Notes under the pieces: model-generated
The model's input: the letters and a program-made list of their open reading frames with translations, nothing else
What the model was told of the DNA's origin: nothing
Databases searched by the model: none
Translations under genes and position numbers: made by a program
Assembly: GCA_900317885.1 (NCBI GenBank)
Contig: ONIM01000003.1
Location: 1 to 64,000, forward strand
DNA: 64,000 nt
Direction of reading: 5' to 3'
From: an uncultured Bacteroidales bacterium
GTDB taxonomy: Bacteria; Bacteroidota; Bacteroidia; Bacteroidales; Paludibacteraceae
Part shown: positions 1 to 9,742 of the stretch, piece by piece
How the letters are laid out: each line of letters starts with the position of its first letter
Position numbering within the stretch: position 1 is the stretch's first letter

Positions 1-239
1 TCGAGAATAATGATTTAGTGTTCGCTTCATAAAACTAAAATCTTAAAATTTGACACTTTTTATTCGTTTTATGAGTAAACCTATTTCAGTATAAGACAGC
101 CCAAAATGAGTCCAATGTAAGTTCAATCCCGCGACGTGATCGCGACCACATCGTGACCAGTACGCAGGGTCAGAGACCTGCTCTTTTGCTACGTCTATTT
201 AGCAAAAATACGTAAAAAAGCATTTTTTTGTTCTAAAAA
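1..239. other. Upstream region, no gene seen
   Basis: I see no coding region here. The only structure noted is a short interrupted hairpin at about 164-181 (GCAG/CTGC with an inner GTC/GAC) followed by TCTTTTG, which could be a weak terminator for a gene lying to the left of the window. The stretch after position 190 becomes AT-rich and leads into the promoter of the giant surface gene. Confidence 0.4.
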
Positions 240-271
240 TTTGCATATATCAATTTTTTTGCGTACCTTTG
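240..271 (+). promoter_or_regulatory. Bacteroidota-type promoter of the giant surface gene
   Basis: TTTG at 240-243 and TACCTTTG at 264-271 are separated by 20 bases, matching the -33/-7 elements of the Bacteroidota housekeeping sigma factor. Transcription would start a few bases later and leave a leader of roughly 155 bases before the ATG at 435. That leader contains a C9 run. Confidence 0.85.
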
Positions 272-300
272 CAACGAATTATAACGGGTATCTAAATCTA

Positions 301-309
301 CCCCCCCCC
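301..309 (+). repeat. C9 homopolymer in the 5' leader
   Basis: Nine consecutive C residues lie about 30 bases after the promoter and 125 bases before the start codon of the giant secreted protein. Runs of this length are prone to slippage. The run is outside the reading frame, so any effect would be on leader structure or RNA stability rather than on frame. Confidence 0.9.
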
Positions 310-434
310 ATAACGGATTGAATATCAATCACTTACAAGCTTACCATAAGGCCAAAAACACGGTCCTATATTGGTATATATATAGTTTTTAAGAATAAAT
401 TGAGACTTATTAACGCTGTAAATTTGAGGTAAAA

Positions 435-3400
435 ATGAAGATAGGTAAAGGAAATGTACCAGCCGTATTCAAAGGGCTGAGTTTTGCAGTAGTTATACTT
501 CTTCTCGCGGGTATATCTGTACGCGCGTGGAGTGATGATACGCCCGGGAGCGGAACGAAGGCGCCGATGTCAACAGGTGGTTTTGTAGATGACCCGGCCG
601 CCAACGTCCCCACCAATGCGTATGTGACCTTCTCGACCGTCTATAACGGCCGCCGTTACTACCTGGGTGTAGATACGGTTCTGGCGAAGTCGGGCAAGGA
701 TACCGTCGCTTATTACGAGGGTCCGAGCTACGCCACGATGTGGATTGCCGGACCGATGTGGAGTCCGACGGGCGCTGCTTTGGCTAACAAAGACTATACC
801 CGTACGGTTAAGAGTGTATGGCTAGAGGAACGTGTCAGCCGTGAGCGTTATTTGGCACTCGGTGCAGGTTCCGGTACGTATAGCACCCTGCGTCTGTTAG
901 CGGAAGGAACGATGTGGCACACGACGAAAGACGATCGCGAGCAGAATAAATATATCAATGGTTTCTTGTATTACTACTCGAATGCGACGGGTATCGATGT
1001 CTATCGTTATCTGCGTTATGACCCGGTCTATGGCTTCAGCCGTTTGTACGAGACCAAGCCTGCTAACTCGCAGCGTATCTCCGTCTGGGATCGTAAGACG
1101 GGTAGCGACTTGATTTATCACATGACGCCGTCCACTATCTCGTTCGGCTATGACGTGACGCACGACACGGTTAAACAAGCTATCACCTCGCAAGTGACTT
1201 ACTACGAGTCGGTGGACCGTTTCCGCAGCCGTTACGACCATGTGGATATCTTCGCCAGCCGGTCGGAGCCTATCACAGATCAAGAGACACTTATCGCTGA
1301 TCCCTATAACCTTGTAGGTCACTTTGAGTGGAAATCCAACCCGATCGATGAGGCCCATTTGGATTTGTATGATGGTCACTCGAAGATGCAATATTATACC
1401 ATCACAGGCTATGACACCTCCGACCCTGCAAACCCCGTAGCTATATGGGGCTGGGCGGATACGACGATGGTCTGGGCGCGCAAAAACGGATTCCGGCTAC
1501 GCGACAATGTATGGTACGATACGATTTATGCTATCGGCAAATCGCCCATTGATGATCCGGAAAACGACATCCGTTTCTTGCGCAAGCCTGCCGGCGGCGG
1601 TGCACCGACCGAGGGTGACTATATCAACCACAACGATGTGCTCTATACCCATTTCTTCTGTCATGGGAATGAGTACCGCGACTCGGTAAACGTGTCCCGT
1701 CAGACTTTCCATAATGCACCTTATACTACTTTGACAACGTCTTCGTCTCCAAATGATCATGTATTCCCTTATTCTGCAGCCGGAGCTGTGGCAAATCCTT
1801 CCGATACAGCGTTCACTTTTACTATCTCAGGAAAGTACAAAGAAGGAAACGATGTTCTCAGTGCTTCCGGTAATGTCGTGGCTTCTTCCGTAGGCGAGGA
1901 AATGACCCTGCCAATCGCCAGTTTGCCTTGCTACCGCGATACGATTTGGCAGGTAGATGGGGGAGGGGAATATATTCTTGATGGGGAAGGAAAACGTACC
2001 GTAGATCATATCGTGCTGTACGACACCCTGTTGGTAGAGGCGCTGAATATCGATGGTACGGATTGCGATTGGGTGGTGGCTACATATCTGCCCGCTCGTA
2101 ACCAGATTCGTGTCCATATTCAGCCATATACCCCGGATGTACAAGTAAACCGCACGGCACAAATCCGCTATACCTACAAATATTGGCACTCTAGAGCTGC
2201 AGGCGATCAAGTGACCGATTCGCGTGTGATTTGGATTACGCAGGAATGGAGTGGTGCGCACGATGATGAGTTATATTCGTTTAACCACAAAGCTCCTCTC
2301 GGTGTCAATGGATTGCAAGCGGTACACGAGAAGAAAAGTGTTGTCTATGCGATTCCCGAAGAGCCGCTGAACCTCCCGCTTCACCGTGACCACTGGGGAT
2401 ACTATCGCTGGTTTAACTACGAGAACGATAAGGACGTACAATATGAAAACACGTGGCTGTACACCTTGGGTAATAGCCCCAAGAACTCAAGAGGCGCTGA
2501 TTTTATGCCTATCAACCATACTACCGACGCTTCATCGCGCGGTCAATGGGATATTATCAAGGATGCAGAGCATCCGGGCAATACATATTTTGGTCCAGAT
2601 CACTTTACCAAATGGACGCGCACAGCTGTTCCTGCAGTAAATTACCCTGCAAGCGACAACAAAACAGGCAAGATTGCCTGCGATGTCAGCGCGAATTACG
2701 ACGTGGTTACTACCGCAGAAACCGGTATAGGTAAAGATTTAACTTCGCTTACTGAACCGACCTTAGGTTATCGTCAGATCTTCGATATACAGCCCGCAAC
2801 GACACGCGCAGAACAATTGGCTGCAGTTCGCGGTAATGGAAACGGCGCAAGATGGTTGGAAAACTACACCATCGTAGCCCCTGCAGGCCGTGCTTTCTCC
2901 ATTCAACCGCAATGTCCGATTGCTTATCGCGGATCCGAGGAAATCGATGAGGAGCATTTGCAGTATATCTATTATTTCAACCCGACTGATGATGGGTCAG
3001 ATCCGGATATGGGATCAAAAACAGGCATTGCTGACTTAGCAAAGGCAAGTGCCTATAATCGTGTTGGAAAAACTAAAAGGACTGGCGATGAGAATTATTA
3101 TGCTCGCCTTATTACGGCATCAGAGTTATTAGCTCTTCCTACAGACTCTACTATGAAGGTAGTCATGGTAAATGCGCGTAAAGAAACCGCCTATATTTTT
3201 GGAAAGAAGACAGGTGTCGTGACTCCGGCATACCATGGAATTAGTACTATTACAAGCGAAAATGCTCTACATGATTATGTAGAAAATACTATATTAAATC
3301 CGAACGGAGAACATACTCCTCTAAGTGGTTATGTGCTGGTTCTAAAAAAAGTTAGTAATGATGAAATCACTCTTACGCATTATTCAACATCTACACCCTT

Positions 3401-6400
3401 TTCACAATATCGTACAGGTTGGTTTGGATCATGGAGATGGGAATGGACAGATGCTCACGACTACGGATTTGATAAAACAATGACGGTATCATCTTTTACG
3501 GGATGTGATGACCCAATGCGTATTGCCGGAAGCAACACAGCGCTTGTTAAATTAAAAATGAAAGGTAATACTACTTTGGGATTGGCAGATTTGGAGGGAT
3601 ATTTAACAGCTACTGTATACGAAAATAAAGGCAGCAGGTGGAGTCCAGTCTATGAATATACAGATTCCAAAATCCACGTCGTAGATAATGATGCTACTGA
3701 AGGCTCAGCTGCTAATCAGGCATGGATGTTTTATAAAATTATTGATCCCGTAGCCTTTGTTGATCACTTCGAAACGCCGCGGTGGGAAAGAAGTACAAAT
3801 GGTACTACATGGACGCAAGTGGCACATTGGGATTATTCCTATGGAGGAACCGGTGCCGGTAGAACGGATGTAGCCGGCTACACCATGACTGCCGATGGCG
3901 CATTGCATATCGAAGCGGGTGTACATACTGCGGTTAATACGCCGATCTTCTATCGTCTCCGCACGGAGCATTTCCAGTTGGCGAAATTCCAGGGTCTGAC
4001 GCGTAATGTGGATACGGAGATGTTGAAGCGTGGAAATATTATCTCCGAGGAAGACATCGAACGCGACTATGATATTATCTATAGTCTGGATATGGAGCAC
4101 TGGCCTGCACCGGGTACCAACAACGTAGTGGCGTACAACCAGCATTTCCCGTGGGATTTCACGGAGCTGAGTTACCACTATCCGCTGTCCGTCGTTCCTG
4201 GCGACAGACGAGTGTTTGATACAGAAATGCCGGGTAAGGGCGAGTATGCCTTTATCAATAAGTTCGTCGCTCCTTCCGGTCCGACGACCGAGAACCCGGG
4301 TGAGGTCTTCGAGTGTATGGCAGGTGCAGAGAACGGCTATATGCTCTGCGTCAATGCGGCAGGCAAGCGTGCGACGATCATGAACTTCGACTTCAACCAA
4401 CTGACTTGCTCCAACCAGCAGATTTACCTTGTCGGTAACTACTGTAATCCGGTGAACAACTCCTATATGCCGGAGATCACCGCCGACATGGAGGGTAGTA
4501 TGGACGGAGATAACTGGACACGTATCTACCGCTATAAATCCGGTCAGATTCCGTATCATCCGTCCACTGAGTCCCACTGGTACCAGATGGCGCTGCCTAT
4601 CTCGCGTGACTCGATTGATAAATATACCTATTTCCGTTGCCGCGCGGAGATCAATGGCGCTTCGCAACAGAACGCCCACCTGCTGATCGACCGTCTGCGG
4701 TTCGTGGAGAAAGCGCGTGGATTTACCATCTTCCAGAACAAGGTATCGTGCCAGAAGGAAGATAGTGTGACCGCTTTGATCCGTCTGAACTTTGCTTCCG
4801 ATACGCTATTCCGCCCAGGAAAATTAGTAGCATACCAGCTCCAGAAATGGGATAAGGATGCCAATGGAGGCGAAGGCGACTATGTACCGATGACCTATGC
4901 GGAGGTGAAACCCGGCTATATCAAGGACGGTTTCACGGTAGCCGAAGGTCCGCGGTTGAAAACCAGCCAGAACAACGATTATGGCTATGTGTATGTCCCG
5001 GAGCGGAGCTATAACCCGGCAAACAGCGAAAGTGTGCCTTCTACTCATCGTGTCACACTGGTAACGCAGGCGGCGGACTCGCTTGTCAAATGGGGACTGC
5101 TTCCTGCCGACCAAAAAACTACGCGTATCAATAATTTCAAGTCTGAAACAGGCAATGTGCGCACGTTCGAGCAGGTGATCAGCAATGACCAGATCTATGG
5201 CGCTACGCCGCATATCAAGTCGTATGTGGACGAAGGAGGCAAATGGATTGTTTATATTGCGTGCCGTCTGGCGGTGGACGATACCGAAGATAATACCTTC
5301 CGCGTAGGTATGACGCTTATGAACGGTTTGAACGACAAGCCGACGTTTACCGAGGACCACTGCGCTACGTTCCATATCTTCAAGGTGAAACACCTTACCT
5401 CGCTGCGCGTGGACGGTAATGAGTGGACTAACCATCAGCGCGCATGGTATGATGGTTCAGATGCCGCGCACACTTTGCTGAAGGCTAACGAGACATATCG
5501 CGCGGATGTACAGTTGACGGTCGATCCTACTATCCAAGGTAAAACGACTCGCAACCCGCGTTGTAAGTTTGACTTCCTGCACGCCAATGCGGATGTACGG
5601 CCTAATGACATATCGGGCAACGCTGCGTTCGAAGCCAAATATGGATGCACACGCGCTGAGTTTGTCGATGCGATGGAGACCTTCCGTGCCGATGATGAGA
5701 ATAACACCATTCGCGATGAATACGAATGGGCGAAAGTGAAACCGAGCGATTTTGAGTGGTCGGGACGTACGCCGGCAGTAGCTACGGCAATTTACAACCG
5801 TCTGAACAAACTGATCAACGACGGTGTCTTGGAGATTGGTCTCGACTATCGCGATATCTACATGGGCGACCGTGCAGACAGCTGGTCCTACTTGATGCCG
5901 GTGCCGGCTTCGGGACGTGTGGATCTGCAGAACGGTAACCACGACGGTTCGGCGGACACTACCATCCATGCATCCGTATGTAACGATACCCTCTGGATGG
6001 AGCTGCACTCCGAGGCTCCGACCGCAAAACTGCGTTTCGGTTACGACAGTCGTGTGGGCGATACTTATATAGTACCTACGATACGCGCGTCGCGTAGTGA
6101 AGCTACCAGCGATCTGGATGTACGCGTGGCACATATGTCCACAGCCGACGATGCTTACGCCGTAGTTTTAGGATGGGAGAAAACCCAACTGATTGGTTCT
6201 AACGACCCGGCATGGACAGGTGTGCAGACCTTCAAATACACCCAGGATAAAGACATGCGCGGTCATGCGCCTAACGCGTTCGACTATTATACCACGGGCA
6301 GCGTGATCCAATTCACGCCGACCGCGGAAAATAACATTGCGCTCAAGGCAGGCTACTGGTATGAGTTCCGTGTGCCGTTCTACGCGGTAACGAAGGCGAA

Positions 6401-8414
6401 CGTATATACCGAAGACCCTGCAGAGCCTACCGGCCACTCGCAGTTCATCCTCGCCATCGCTCCGGATACGGTTCGTTGGACGCCGGCTCACCCCGATGCC
6501 GCGAACTACTGGAACGACGACAATAACTGGACGCCGGTAATGCATAACAAGCCTGCCGACGGCTTCAAGGCTACCGTGCCGATGAAGGATACCAAGGTCA
6601 TCATCCCTGAGGTCGCAGAAGGCTTGGCGCCGATTGTGTCCGACGTAGTGGAGTATCAGAGGGATACGCTCCATTACGGCTACGAGAAGAATACCTGCTC
6701 CGCCATCCTCTTCTATCCGAATGCGGAGATCTTAGGTCAGGAGAAACTGACGTACGACAAAGCATACGTCGATGTACCGCTCACGACGGGCACCTGGCAG
6801 ACCTTCTCGCCGGCTCTGGACGATGTTTATTCGGGCGATATGTATATCCCGTTCTCGACTTCGTATACTCCGGCGAACCCCGAATCAGGCGCTTCGACGG
6901 ATAAAGAGGACTTCAATCCGAAATCCTTCCCCTTTGGCGAAGGCTACAGCGGCGCATATAACCCGCGCGTCTATCCGTTCGCGTTCTACCAGGGCTTCTA
7001 TAACTCTTCCGTGCCCGTAGCTTTCTACAACACAGATGAAGAAGGAACACCGGTAGAGACCACCATGACGCAGTCCACAAGCTCGGTGGATTGGGTCAAG
7101 TCCAATGCGCTGGATATGCCTTATGCTCCGGGCAAGGCATGTGTCCTGACGGGCTATGACGCTACCGATGCGGATGGTAATCCTCTCGTGGTACGCCTGC
7201 CCAAACCCGAGGACTCCTATTGCGGATTCGGTAAGAACGGCGGCACTACCTACGACGCCGGACCTGCAGTAACACTCACCCGTCCTAATAAGTTGAACCG
7301 CAACCTGGCATATGACCAGTACGCGCCGTCCTTCTCGGAGACCGACGGATTGACCTACACGCTGACGAATACCTCGGAGTCGGAGATATTCTTCTTCGGT
7401 AACCCGACCATGTCGCTCGTCGATGTATATCGTCTCTGTGTGGCCAATGCAGACGTACTGAAACACGATGCGGGTACGTATAGCTTTACGGCATACAATC
7501 TGATAGAAGACGGCAACTACATTGTGAAGAACATTACCGGTCCCGGTCAGTTCTTCATCGCGCCGATGCGCGCTGTAGGTCTGATTGCGAACGCTACGCA
7601 AACGGCGGCAAAGACCCTGCCGATCAAACTCACGCCGAGTGCTCTCGTCGCCATCACCGGCGAAGGAACAATCGTGCACAGCAGCGATATCAGGCCCCTG
7701 CCGCGCCGCGCTATCCTGACAGAGCCCGTAAACAAGAAACGTCTCTACATAGCGGCTTCCAACGAGACCGACTGGGGTACAAAGAAAGCGTACCTGACGC
7801 TCGGCGAGCAAGAGGATGCTACCCGCGGATACCGCTTCGGCGAGGATGCACTGAGCATCGCTTCCGGTCTCAACTACTACAGCGATGAGTCCTTCTCTAC
7901 GCCGCTGAGTCTGTACACGATCGCCGATAACGAAGCGCTCATGCAGGACATCCGCGATACGCTGAACCGAGTTCCGGTAGTCTTTGCTACGTTGGACGAC
8001 CACTATTCGTTCGCCGAATACACCTTCCTCTCCTTCGCGATGGAAGGCAACTGGGAGAAACCGGTATATCTGTTCGACGCGCTCACGGGCGATAGCATCC
8101 GCATCATGGACGGTATGCAGATAGCGGTAGAGACTCCGATCTCTAACCAGCTGCGCTACTTCATCAATGGCGGTGGAATCCGCCATACCGAGCAGACGAC
8201 CGACGGAGAAGGAATCGCTACCGGCATTGATAATAATGGTGGATTGATCAATGGTGACGCTTCGCTTAATGACGGACGAACCAGGATTTATGACGTGCTC
8301 GGTCGCCAAGTAGCGGTATTGGGCGAGAATGACTTACTTACGCAATTGAAACTGCCGACAGGTGTCTATGTCATCACCCGTGGCAATAAAACAGAAAGGG
8401 TGGTTATACGATGA
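435..8414 (+). CDS. Giant secreted surface protein with type IX secretion sorting domain (2659 aa)
   Basis: This is a very large exported protein of unknown function. Residues 1-31 form a signal peptide (basic start, hydrophobic core FAVVILLLAGI, then VRA before a probable cleavage). The body is rich in Tyr, Trp, Thr and Asp, with motifs such as NYWNDDNNWTP near residue 2021, as in large repetitive Bacteroidota surface proteins. The end is a typical type-A sorting domain: TRIYDVLGRQV at about residue 2615, then GVYVITRGNKTERVVIR to the last residue. Such proteins are exported by the Sec and type IX systems and fixed to the cell surface or released. I recognise no catalytic domain. The next gene starts in the ATGA overlap, so the two are probably translated together. 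Roughly 2990-3840 is much more AT-rich than the rest of the gene. Confidence 0.9.
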   Translation: MKIGKGNVPAVFKGLSFAVVILLLAGISVRAWSDDTPGSGTKAPMSTGGFVDDPAANVPTNAYVTFSTVYNGRRYYLGVDTVLAKSGKDTVAYYEGPSYATMWIAGPMWSPTGAALANKDYTRTVKSVWLEERVSRERYLALGAGSGTYSTLRLLAEGTMWHTTKDDREQNKYINGFLYYYSNATGIDVYRYLRYDPVYGFSRLYETKPANSQRISVWDRKTGSDLIYHMTPSTISFGYDVTHDTVKQAITSQVTYYESVDRFRSRYDHVDIFASRSEPITDQETLIADPYNLVGHFEWKSNPIDEAHLDLYDGHSKMQYYTITGYDTSDPANPVAIWGWADTTMVWARKNGFRLRDNVWYDTIYAIGKSPIDDPENDIRFLRKPAGGGAPTEGDYINHNDVLYTHFFCHGNEYRDSVNVSRQTFHNAPYTTLTTSSSPNDHVFPYSAAGAVANPSDTAFTFTISGKYKEGNDVLSASGNVVASSVGEEMTLPIASLPCYRDTIWQVDGGGEYILDGEGKRTVDHIVLYDTLLVEALNIDGTDCDWVVATYLPARNQIRVHIQPYTPDVQVNRTAQIRYTYKYWHSRAAGDQVTDSRVIWITQEWSGAHDDELYSFNHKAPLGVNGLQAVHEKKSVVYAIPEEPLNLPLHRDHWGYYRWFNYENDKDVQYENTWLYTLGNSPKNSRGADFMPINHTTDASSRGQWDIIKDAEHPGNTYFGPDHFTKWTRTAVPAVNYPASDNKTGKIACDVSANYDVVTTAETGIGKDLTSLTEPTLGYRQIFDIQPATTRAEQLAAVRGNGNGARWLENYTIVAPAGRAFSIQPQCPIAYRGSEEIDEEHLQYIYYFNPTDDGSDPDMGSKTGIADLAKASAYNRVGKTKRTGDENYYARLITASELLALPTDSTMKVVMVNARKETAYIFGKKTGVVTPAYHGISTITSENALHDYVENTILNPNGEHTPLSGYVLVLKKVSNDEITLTHYSTSTPFSQYRTGWFGSWRWEWTDAHDYGFDKTMTVSSFTGCDDPMRIAGSNTALVKLKMKGNTTLGLADLEGYLTATVYENKGSRWSPVYEYTDSKIHVVDNDATEGSAANQAWMFYKIIDPVAFVDHFETPRWERSTNGTTWTQVAHWDYSYGGTGAGRTDVAGYTMTADGALHIEAGVHTAVNTPIFYRLRTEHFQLAKFQGLTRNVDTEMLKRGNIISEEDIERDYDIIYSLDMEHWPAPGTNNVVAYNQHFPWDFTELSYHYPLSVVPGDRRVFDTEMPGKGEYAFINKFVAPSGPTTENPGEVFECMAGAENGYMLCVNAAGKRATIMNFDFNQLTCSNQQIYLVGNYCNPVNNSYMPEITADMEGSMDGDNWTRIYRYKSGQIPYHPSTESHWYQMALPISRDSIDKYTYFRCRAEINGASQQNAHLLIDRLRFVEKARGFTIFQNKVSCQKEDSVTALIRLNFASDTLFRPGKLVAYQLQKWDKDANGGEGDYVPMTYAEVKPGYIKDGFTVAEGPRLKTSQNNDYGYVYVPERSYNPANSESVPSTHRVTLVTQAADSLVKWGLLPADQKTTRINNFKSETGNVRTFEQVISNDQIYGATPHIKSYVDEGGKWIVYIACRLAVDDTEDNTFRVGMTLMNGLNDKPTFTEDHCATFHIFKVKHLTSLRVDGNEWTNHQRAWYDGSDAAHTLLKANETYRADVQLTVDPTIQGKTTRNPRCKFDFLHANADVRPNDISGNAAFEAKYGCTRAEFVDAMETFRADDENNTIRDEYEWAKVKPSDFEWSGRTPAVATAIYNRLNKLINDGVLEIGLDYRDIYMGDRADSWSYLMPVPASGRVDLQNGNHDGSADTTIHASVCNDTLWMELHSEAPTAKLRFGYDSRVGDTYIVPTIRASRSEATSDLDVRVAHMSTADDAYAVVLGWEKTQLIGSNDPAWTGVQTFKYTQDKDMRGHAPNAFDYYTTGSVIQFTPTAENNIALKAGYWYEFRVPFYAVTKANVYTEDPAEPTGHSQFILAIAPDTVRWTPAHPDAANYWNDDNNWTPVMHNKPADGFKATVPMKDTKVIIPEVAEGLAPIVSDVVEYQRDTLHYGYEKNTCSAILFYPNAEILGQEKLTYDKAYVDVPLTTGTWQTFSPALDDVYSGDMYIPFSTSYTPANPESGASTDKEDFNPKSFPFGEGYSGAYNPRVYPFAFYQGFYNSSVPVAFYNTDEEGTPVETTMTQSTSSVDWVKSNALDMPYAPGKACVLTGYDATDADGNPLVVRLPKPEDSYCGFGKNGGTTYDAGPAVTLTRPNKLNRNLAYDQYAPSFSETDGLTYTLTNTSESEIFFFGNPTMSLVDVYRLCVANADVLKHDAGTYSFTAYNLIEDGNYIVKNITGPGQFFIAPMRAVGLIANATQTAAKTLPIKLTPSALVAITGEGTIVHSSDIRPLPRRAILTEPVNKKRLYIAASNETDWGTKKAYLTLGEQEDATRGYRFGEDALSIASGLNYYSDESFSTPLSLYTIADNEALMQDIRDTLNRVPVVFATLDDHYSFAEYTFLSFAMEGNWEKPVYLFDALTGDSIRIMDGMQIAVETPISNQLRYFINGGGIRHTEQTTDGEGIATGIDNNGGLINGDASLNDGRTRIYDVLGRQVAVLGENDLLTQLKLPTGVYVITRGNKTERVVIR
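2990..3840 (+). other. AT-rich segment inside the giant gene
   Basis: The reading frame stays open, but base use changes abruptly. The 60 bases at 3241-3300 contain 15 G or C, while 6481-6540 contain 37. Edges are judged by eye. A segment acquired by recombination or retained from an ancestral allele would explain the change. Confidence 0.5.
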
Positions 8415-8854
8415 GGAAAATAATAGGTATATTAGTTTGTTTGTGGATTTCGGTAGGGCTTCGGGCGGTTGATTTTCAACCGGCAGCCTTTGGTTCTACC
8501 TCTCCATATCTGCATGAGGGTCGCAGCGCCGGTATAGCGTCGCAATCCGCCATGCGTCCGACGGGCTCATTGGCTTATGGCTCCGGCGTTTCGAAGGGCG
8601 GCTCGGTGAGCGCTATCAGCGCCTCGAACTTCGAGATGCTCAATAGCGAAGGCGGCGCCTGCTACAACCCCGCGCGCGATGGCTCGGCTATCCGCCGCGG
8701 ACGTTCCGGTGGCGGTGGTGGCGACTCCGGTGGTGGCGCTATCGGTGAGTATGATTTCCATTCCCCCGTCGGTGCCACTCCTTGGCTCCTCATGCTCCTC
8801 CTCGCCGGAGGATACATCCTCCTCAAGCGCAAACGCTTGTCGGAGCAGAAATAA
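8411..8854 (+). CDS. Small exported protein with C-terminal membrane anchor (147 aa)
   Basis: The start overlaps the stop of the giant gene (ATGA), so the pair looks like one operon. The protein has a signal peptide (MRKIIGILVCLWISVGLRA). A Ser/Gly-rich middle includes a run of Gly near residues 96-112. The end has three parts: PVGATP, a hydrophobic helix of about 17 residues, and KRKR. This resembles sortase- or exosortase-type sorting tails, but I do not recognise a specific family. The protein may anchor, chaperone or process its giant neighbour; that is inference. A strong terminator follows directly. Confidence 0.8.
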   Translation: MRKIIGILVCLWISVGLRAVDFQPAAFGSTSPYLHEGRSAGIASQSAMRPTGSLAYGSGVSKGGSVSAISASNFEMLNSEGGACYNPARDGSAIRRGRSGGGGGDSGGGAIGEYDFHSPVGATPWLLMLLLAGGYILLKRKRLSEQK

Positions 8855-8883
8855 AAAAAACGCCCATCTCGGCGTTTTTTTTT
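8855..8883 (+). terminator. Intrinsic terminator after the surface-protein operon
   Basis: The arms AACGCC and GGCGTT surround the loop CATCTC. They are flanked by an A run before and nine T after. The last T residues and the following G also form the -33 element of the next promoter. Confidence 0.9.
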
Positions 8884-8912
8884 GGTACTTTCATTTTTTT
8901 TTCGTACCTTTG
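8881..8912 (+). promoter_or_regulatory. Promoter of the NlpC/P60 gene
   Basis: TTTG at 8881-8884 and TACCTTTG at 8905-8912 are spaced by 20 bases. The -33 element is built from the T tract of the preceding terminator. Only eight bases separate the TTTG end from the ATG at 8921, so the mRNA should be almost leaderless. Confidence 0.85.
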
Positions 8913-8920
8913 CAGCGGAA

Positions 8921-9742
8921 ATGAAAGCAATTTCTTTACATAGCGTCGTGCCGGTACGGGCAGAGGCGCGGGAAGGCGCAGAGCAGGAGACCCAGATGCT
9001 CTTCGGCGAGCTGTGCGCCGTTATGGAGGAACAACCCCGATGGTACCGTATCCGCCTGGACGCGGATGGGCAGGAAGGATGGGTCGATGCAAAGATGATC
9101 GCCCCTATCGCCGGTAAGGATTATACCGCTTATCGCCGGGCGCTGAAGGACGCCGCTGTGGTCGCGATGCCTATGGCATACGCCGTGAGCGAGAATAACG
9201 GCCAGACCATCCCGTTGACTGCCGGAACGCGGCTCACGAACTATAAAGACGGACGGTTTGAGGTTCTGGGCGTGGGTTTCCGCATCGACCCGTCGATGGT
9301 ACTCGCCAAGCCCCTCGATCTGAACCCGCAGAACCTCCTGCAGGCGGTGCGTTTCTTCCTGAACGTTCCCTACCTCTGGGGCGGAAAAAACGCCATGGGG
9401 ATGGACTGCTCGGGTTTCGTACAGGTCATCATGAGTCTCTTCGGCAAGACCCTGCCGCGCAACGCCTCGCAGCAGGCCTCCTGCGGCCGCGTTATCCGCT
9501 CGCTCAAGAGCGCGCAGCCGGGCGACCTCCTCTTCTTCGACCACGAGGACGGCAAGATCAGCCACGTAGGTATCCTCCTTCAGAAGGCCTCCGACCAGAC
9601 TCCGACAACCCTCATCCATTGCTCCGGACGCGTCAAAGTGGAGCGCCTCGATGAGACCGGTATCTTCTCCGTCGAACACTCCGACAAAGCCCATCCCGAC
9701 GGCCTTTACACGCATCATTTAACGCAAATACGACGGCTCTGA
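8921..9742 (+). CDS. NlpC/P60 family peptidoglycan hydrolase with SH3-like domains
   Basis: The predicted role is cleavage of cell-wall stem peptides, as in gamma-D-glutamyl-diamino-acid endopeptidases. The first ~110 residues look like two bacterial SH3 modules. The catalytic domain has the expected triad: Cys163 in MDCSGF, His215 in SHVGIL and His233 in LIHCSG. I chose the ATG at 8921 (273 aa) because the promoter lies just before it, so the upstream in-frame ATG at 8882 would not be transcribed. No signal peptide is visible, which is odd for a wall enzyme. It may act on imported muropeptides, or export may be non-classical. Confidence 0.88.
   Translation: MKAISLHSVVPVRAEAREGAEQETQMLFGELCAVMEEQPRWYRIRLDADGQEGWVDAKMIAPIAGKDYTAYRRALKDAAVVAMPMAYAVSENNGQTIPLTAGTRLTNYKDGRFEVLGVGFRIDPSMVLAKPLDLNPQNLLQAVRFFLNVPYLWGGKNAMGMDCSGFVQVIMSLFGKTLPRNASQQASCGRVIRSLKSAQPGDLLFFDHEDGKISHVGILLQKASDQTPTTLIHCSGRVKVERLDETGIFSVEHSDKAHPDGLYTHHLTQIRRL

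Noticed and set aside
6885..8309. A 474-codon open frame on the minus strand opposite the giant surface gene
   Set aside because: It lies wholly within a gene with a signal peptide and sorting domain, has no recognisable domain or promoter, and such frames are common opposite GC-rich coding DNA.
8882..8920. An upstream ATG extending the NlpC/P60 protein by 13 residues
   Set aside because: It lies within the promoter, before the predicted transcription start.
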